Assembly (NCBI GenBank): GCA_036346225.1
Contig: JARFIW010001215.1
Span: forward strand, 5,222,501-5,286,500
Origin: Platerodrilus igneus
Taxonomy: Eukaryota; Arthropoda; Insecta; Coleoptera; Lycidae
Direction of reading: 5' to 3'
Length of the DNA stretch: 64,000 nucleotides
This document shows positions 59,407 through 64,000 of the stretch, piece by piece; position 1 is the first letter of the stretch, and every line of letters begins with the position of its first letter. The notes beneath the pieces were generated by a model. It saw nothing but the letters and a program-made list of their open reading frames with translations. It searched no databases and was not told where the DNA came from. The position numbers and the translations under genes were made by a program.

Positions 59407-60383
59407 TAATACCAGGAGTTAACCACCTTTTCCTACCTTTGCAAATTTTTTGTCTTACCTCATGAAGAGGAAATACATCGAGGATAGCCTTATTTACGAT
59501 ATCATCCAAAAGGGCAAACTTTGTGTTTAGATTATGGGTCCCAGAAAGAATATTTGTCCAGTTTATATTGAACATCAAGTCCTTCAATTTCAGAATACCC
59601 TCTTCGGGTTTAAAATTTCTTATTTCTTTTGTTGTACTTTTTAAACATTTCTTGCCGTCACCATCCAAACTAATATACACAGTTTGTGAGTAATGATCAG
59701 ATAAATCACTTATATCCACTTTAACACTAGATATGTTAACACGACAATTTGTAAATATATTATCAATAATGATTTTGGAGGTACACATACCTCGGGTTTG
59801 AACCCGAGTGTATGTCTTTACACAAGGCGTAAGACCATAACAAGCAAATAGGTGACAGATTTTGACCGCATTAGAATCATTTATATTCTTGTCAAAATTT
59901 ACATTAAAATCACCACAAATAATATGATTCCACCTCTGTGATGGGTAGGTATAAGCACTAAACTCAATGTGTTCTCTAACAAAAATAGCAACACCGCCCC
60001 TTTTACTAGTTCTACAAAACTTTGCAGCTAATTTGTACTTGTGCAATATAATTACCAACAGTTCCTCACTAGAATAAAAAAATTTGGACAAGCACACCAC
60101 CTCTAGGCATTGTAACACCTCCAACAATTCATATAAACTATCAATTTTAACCCATTTCTAATTCCACCAATATTCGAATGAAATACTCTTAAAATAAACT
60201 TGCTTGTGCAATTTATACCATTAGTATCAATCTTTAACTTTAAATTTAAATTCAAACGTATTATCAGAAGCAGACATCTATAAATTTCTAGATGATGCTT
60301 CGATAGAATATCTTCCTCAAAAGGTATACATTTTAATTTCTTCAGTGCATATTAATTATATGTATAATTCATATTTCTTTTAG

Positions 60384-60443
60384 GTTGCTTTGATTATTGG
60401 CATTTCTGGAGCCTGCAGGTGCGATGAACTTCTAAAAATGAAA
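60384..60443 (+). CDS. Crypton-like tyrosine recombinase core fragment with splice-like ends
   Basis: 60 bases read VALIIGISGACRCDELLKMK, which matches the GxxGACR-xEL block holding the first catalytic Arg of eukaryotic tyrosine recombinases (Crypton type). It is preceded by TTTCTTTTAG and followed by GTAAGTG, so it looks like a 60-base exon. Read-through gives only a few more codons before stops. No Tyr or other catalytic residues were found nearby. Confidence 0.55.
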
Positions 60444-61033
60444 GTAAGTGATTTAGCTATTTTGGAAAATCGAAAGCGTTAAAAAAAGAGCCGTAGCATA
60501 TCATTTTTTAACGCAATTAAAAATGTTTGCGCAAACGTAGTATACTTTGAATGCTTTGCTCTATGTTATCAATTAATCATCTAAACTGTCAAAACTCTTC
60601 TTAAACGATTTGAAATAGCTACAACTGTAGAAGATATTATTTCTATAAACTCATTAAATGTTGACAATTTGAATACTAATATTGCATCTTTAACTTCAGT
60701 TTCACTACAATTTATTAATGCTCAAAATTATACTAAATAAATAAAAATGACTGACGATTTTATCGAATTTATTTATCTACAAACGTAGAAAAAATTTTGT
60801 ATGAAACTGTTGAGTTAAGTAACTTTTTTACCCGTAGGAATTGCCGTTCTCGCCTTCGGCTCGTGCGGTCAAATTTTTCTACTCGTGAAAAAAAGTATTA
60901 CTTTACTCACTTGTTGCATAAGTAACTATTATTACACTATGCAAATGGTTTATCAGTATATAAATATCTATGTGTTTTGATAATCAAGGAAAATATTTGA
61001 TCAGACCTGTAATAGTACATTACATACTGAGCA

Positions 61034-61128
61034 GGGAAGTAGATCATTACAGCCGAGTACTGGTAAGATGCCCGAGGCGCGCAGCGCCGAGGGTAGTTAT
61101 ATGGCACGAGGCTGTAATGATCCTTCCC
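61034..61128. repeat. GC-rich nested palindrome
   Basis: GGGAAGTAGATCATTACAGCC (61034-61054) pairs with GGCTGTAATGATCCTTCCC (61110-61128). Inside, CCCGAGGCGC (61071) and GCGCCGAGGG (61084) repeat around the centre. It could form a cruciform and stands out from the AT-rich surroundings. Confidence 0.8.
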
Positions 61129-61343
61129 GCGAGGTATGCATACTATTTTACTCACAATCGGTTAGTAAATATAAATAAGTGTCAAATCATTTTAATTTTT
61201 ATATAATTTGATAAATTATTTCAACAAAGCCATCTGTGAGACAGTTGCTAGGGTACATTATGTTTGTTGATTTTGACATAATATTGTATGAGTTACGTCT
61301 ATACCGCATTGTTAAAGGTTGTATTTTTACTTTGACACAAAAT

Positions 61344-61700
61344 ATGTCGGATAGTGACATTAATTGTACTCCACCCGAGCTGCAGGATGCTGCAGAAAAG
61401 GCTACTGAAGGCATGATTCCAGACAAAAAAACAGGGCGAGTTACGAAAGCACTTACGAAATATATAGTAAATGGTGCGTAACTAAAGGTGTGCAGCATAC
61501 GTCTAAAACGATACTCCTTGCGTATTTTTCTGAATTAGCTAAACAAAATAAAGTCTCCGCGTTATGGTCAAGATGCTCGATGTTGCGAGCAGTATTAAAT
61601 ATTAAGTGTAAAGTTGATATCAGTAATTATGTCAAGTTGCGAGCATACTTAGAAAGGCAGGATGTGGGTTACAAAGCTAAAAAGTCAAGGTTTAAGGTTT
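61344..61700 (+). pseudogene. Crypton-like recombinase N-terminal domain, frameshifted
   Basis: Starts MSDSDINCTPPELQDAAEKA and shifts frame near 61468 into CVTKGVQHTSKTILLAYFSE. It continues LAKQNKVSALWSRCSMLRAV, LNIKCKVDISNYVKLRAYLE and GYKAKKS. This is the helical core-binding (SAM-like) domain of a family I know from insect Crypton-type tyrosine recombinases. Similarity ends just before the catalytic part. The core-like piece lies 0.9 kb upstream on the same strand, in the wrong order, so more than one copy or a rearrangement is implied. Confidence 0.65.
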
Positions 61701-61799
61701 ATTGTGCTCATAAGGTACAAGTTGTACATCAAGCCGTCATAATATACATTACATTTTAACATTTATTATACTTAAGGTAAGAGAATAATACAAACAATC

Positions 61800-64000
61800 C
61801 CTTTATTCTTTTCTGTATATCATACAATTAGAGGCACTACAAAACCCAATCGGCAGCATTTATAGTGAAAAATTCATCCACTGAGTACAAGCAAAAGAAT
61901 AGCAAGTTTTTTTTACAATTTTTTTAAATTGATGTACATTTTTTATTGCAGATGGTATGTGATTATAGAGTTTTATCAGAAATATAAGACTACTTCTATG
62001 AATCATTTCAAGATGCTGCTGCTGAAATCTTATTGTATTTTCCACCCTAAGTCTATAGGATGATATCTCATTTGAAGTTATACAATTAGGGCATTTCTTT
62101 ATATACATTTTAAGATATAGATTGAGAACACTAAGTATTTTGAGTTGTCTGAACAAGTCCCTGCAGGATTGTTTATATTTCTTAAATAACATTAATCTAA
62201 CTATTCTCTTTTGAGGTATAAATATCTCTTTAGCTTTTTGTGAGTTTCCACATGCAACTATGCTATAACTTAACATTGAATGGATATATGCATAGTAATA
62301 AGTAACCACAATATTTAAGCCAACATCCTCCCGTAATCTCCATATAATAAAGCATTTGACCTTTAGTTTATTTTTCAGAAATGCATTCTGATTATACCAG
62401 TTAAGACGCGAATCAACTTCAATTCCTAAAAAACAAACGCAGGACTCATGGCTCAGAAGTTTATTAGCTGAGCAAACTATGATCAGGTAACACAGTTGAA
62501 AATAATACAGCTGTTGTTTTACAAAGATTTAAGATTAGTCCATTTCTAGAACAGTAAGCCTGCATACCTTTACACAATTTGAAGCTACCATCGCTAAGCT
62601 ATCTAAAGTATTAGCTGACGATACCGCAGATGTGTCATCGGCAAACGGTGTTAATTCACTATCATGAATATAGTTATTTATGTCATTAATAAAAATAAGA
62701 AATAGAAGCGGCCCAAGTATACTACCTTGAGGTACCGCAACAGAAATATCCCTTGGCAGCGACTGCTTCCTTTTGCCATCCAAGTCAATAACAACACATT
62801 GTTTTCTGGTCGATAAATAAGAACTCAGCCAGGAATGTGGTACTCCTCTAATACCATAGTAGTGGAGTTTTGACAACAGAACAGCATGACTGACAGTTTC
62901 AAAGGCACGTGAAAAATAAAAAAAAATCCAATAATTTTTCTCCTTCCGTTCAAACTTTTTAATATACCATTTGTAAAATTTAAAATCGCATCCTGAGTTG
63001 AGGACCCAGCTTTAAATCCAAATTAGTTAGTATTTAGAATTTTATGTTTTGCAAGTAAAGGCGATATTCTATTAAAGAATGCTTTTTCAATCACTTTTGA
63101 GAAAACAGGTAAGATTGAGACAGCCCTATAATTATCTATTTGAGAGTTATCATCTTTCTTGTGAACAGGAACTACTTTTGCATTCTTTAGAATATCTGGA
63201 AAAACACCTGTTTCGAATGATACATTGATCAAATCTGCAAGAGTGACATTTATTATGTCTGCTATATACCTCAAAAGTGAGCAAGGTATCAAATCCATAC
63301 CAGAGGAACCCTTCTTACACACACTCATTATAATATTATACACTTCTAAATAAGTAACAGGTGCAACAAAGAAGCTAGGGTAGCTGGACACTTTTCCATC
63401 AACTTGCAAATCCATGCCATCCGTTAGCATAATTAGCAACATTAGCGGATTCAATAGGATCGCCATTTTCATCCAAAAACTTCTTAGGATAAGAAATCTT
63501 ATTTGAATTTACTTCAGATTTAATTATTTTTCAGACACAAGCACTTTTATTTTCTACTTGAGAATATAGATCATTTACGTGTTTTTTTATCAGTTTTTAT
63601 ATCTGCTTTATGTTGATGTAACATACTTTTATAGTGCATAAGTAAGTCTAAATTAGTACCTCTTTTACAATACCAGTGTAGATATCTAAAATATTTACAG
63701 TTTTTAATAATAGCAGGAGTTAACTACCTTTGCAAATTTTTTGTCTTACCTCATGAAGAGGAAATACATCGAGGATAGCCTTATTTACGATATCATCCAA
63801 AAGGGCAAACTTTGTGTTTAGATTATGGGTCCCAAAAAGAATATTTGTCCAGTTTATATTGAACATCAAGTCCTTCAATTTCAGAATACCCTTTTCAGAT
63901 TTAAAATTTCTCATTTCTTTTGTTGTACTTTTTAAACTTTTCTTGCCGTCACCATCCAAACTAATATACACAGTTTGTGAGTAATGATCAGATAAATCAC
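61800..64000 (-). pseudogene. LINE-B copy 1: endonuclease end, RT and C-terminus; runs off the window
   Basis: Minus strand from the right edge: endonuclease tail (TVYISLDGDGKKSLKSTTKE, shared with copy 2 at about 95 percent by eye) and linker GMDLQVDGKVSSYPSFFVAP. RT blocks are GSSGMDLIPCSLLRYI, VVPVHKKDDNSQIDNYRAVS, ILPVFSKVIEKAF (63.05-63.3 kb), YYGIRGVPHSWLSSYLSTRK, VPQGSILGPLLFLIFINDI and the active site TPFADDTSA (62.64-62.87 kb). The C-terminus is MLSYSIVACG, LFKKYKQSCRDLF and LYNHIPSAIKNVHQFKKI (61.86-62.3 kb). Several frameshifts. CR1/Jockey-like organisation. It shows what copy 2 lost and preserves the mariner's empty site. Confidence 0.87.

Larger units (their letters stand above)
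57681..60310 (-). pseudogene. LINE-B copy 2: endonuclease half, interrupted by mariner, truncated before RT
   Basis: Minus strand starts near 60250 (FHSNIGGIRNG) and continues LEVLQCLEVVCLSKFF, KFCRTSKRGGVAIFVREHI, IICGDFNVNFD (catalytic GDFN) and ISDLSDHYSQ (SDH), a near-complete APE endonuclease (59.4-60.13 kb). The mariner 58097-59406 follows, then the linker GMDLQVDGKMSSYPSFFIAP and YLEVYNIIM. The copy stops at 57680, where Copia begins. Copy 1 (61.8-64 kb) continues into RT at this point. 3' truncation is unusual for a LINE and implies deletion or rearrangement. The family is CR1/Jockey-like. Confidence 0.85.
60311..61343. other. Between LINE-B copies; Crypton-associated region with a GC palindrome
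   Basis: Apart from the core fragment at 60384 and the palindrome at 61034-61128, this is AT-rich. GCCGTTCTCGCCTTCGGCTCGTGCGG at about 60842-60868 is a local GC-rich island. No complete gene. Confidence 0.4.

Noticed and set aside
1..64000. CRISPR array, bacterial operon, rRNA or satellite array
   Set aside because: No regular spacer array, ribosome-binding sites or rRNA motifs; introns, SINEs and LINEs show a eukaryotic genome.

Overview
The window looks like repeat-saturated nuclear DNA from an insect. It is AT-rich, has no long intact host reading frame, and combines tRNA-derived SINEs, several LINE families, Ty3/Gypsy, Ty1/Copia and BEL/Pao retrotransposons, a Tc1/mariner element with an insect-type N-terminal domain, PIF/Harbinger with a MADF-BESS partner gene, and a Crypton-like tyrosine recombinase. 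The species cannot be named from this sequence. The long transposon-filled intron fits an insect with a large genome.

One host gene is recognisable, on the minus strand. It is an AN1-type zinc finger protein of the ZFAND2 (AIRAP/AIRAPL) family. Exons 1 and 2 lie at 22507-22453 and 22396-22354. A 9.7 kb intron full of repeats follows, then exons 3-5 at 12693-12200. The last coding exons were not found and may lie left of the window. Directly upstream of exon 1 are a TATA box, a perfect three-block heat-shock element and a perfect CRE, as expected for a proteotoxic-stress gene.

Layout. 0.2-6 kb: inverted-repeat DNA elements, a SINE and a 2 kb solo LTR. 6-10.2 kb: two decayed Gypsy-like copies in tandem. 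11.5 kb: a SINE. 12.2-22.7 kb: the ZFAND2 gene and promoter, with a minus-strand Gypsy remnant in the large intron. 24.4-26.1 kb: fragments. 27.3-34.6 kb: two 1.36 kb-type solo LTRs (one holding a nested 0.6 kb LTR), a 1.4 kb foldback palindrome, tandem LINE 3' fragments and a compound U3-U3 LTR. 34.6-36.3 kb: a LINE RT remnant. 36.8-40.2 kb: a nearly complete LINE. 40.2-42.8 kb: an intron-containing DUF7869-type pseudogene. 43.4-47.5 kb: solo LTRs and a BEL/Pao remnant. 48.2-50.6 kb: Harbinger transposase pieces around a MADF-BESS gene. 52-57.7 kb: a Copia element interrupted by three other elements. 57.7-64 kb: two copies of a second LINE, one with a mariner inserted, separated by Crypton-like fragments.

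The most striking signal is a set of solo LTRs that all begin near TGTTACG or TGTAACG and are flanked by exact 4-bp target duplications. Nine insertions are resolved, many nested in other elements. The short members share a covarying terminal palindrome and an exon-like cassette with an acceptor and a GTGAGTA donor. One member ends in a U3 terminus on both sides yet has a normal target duplication.
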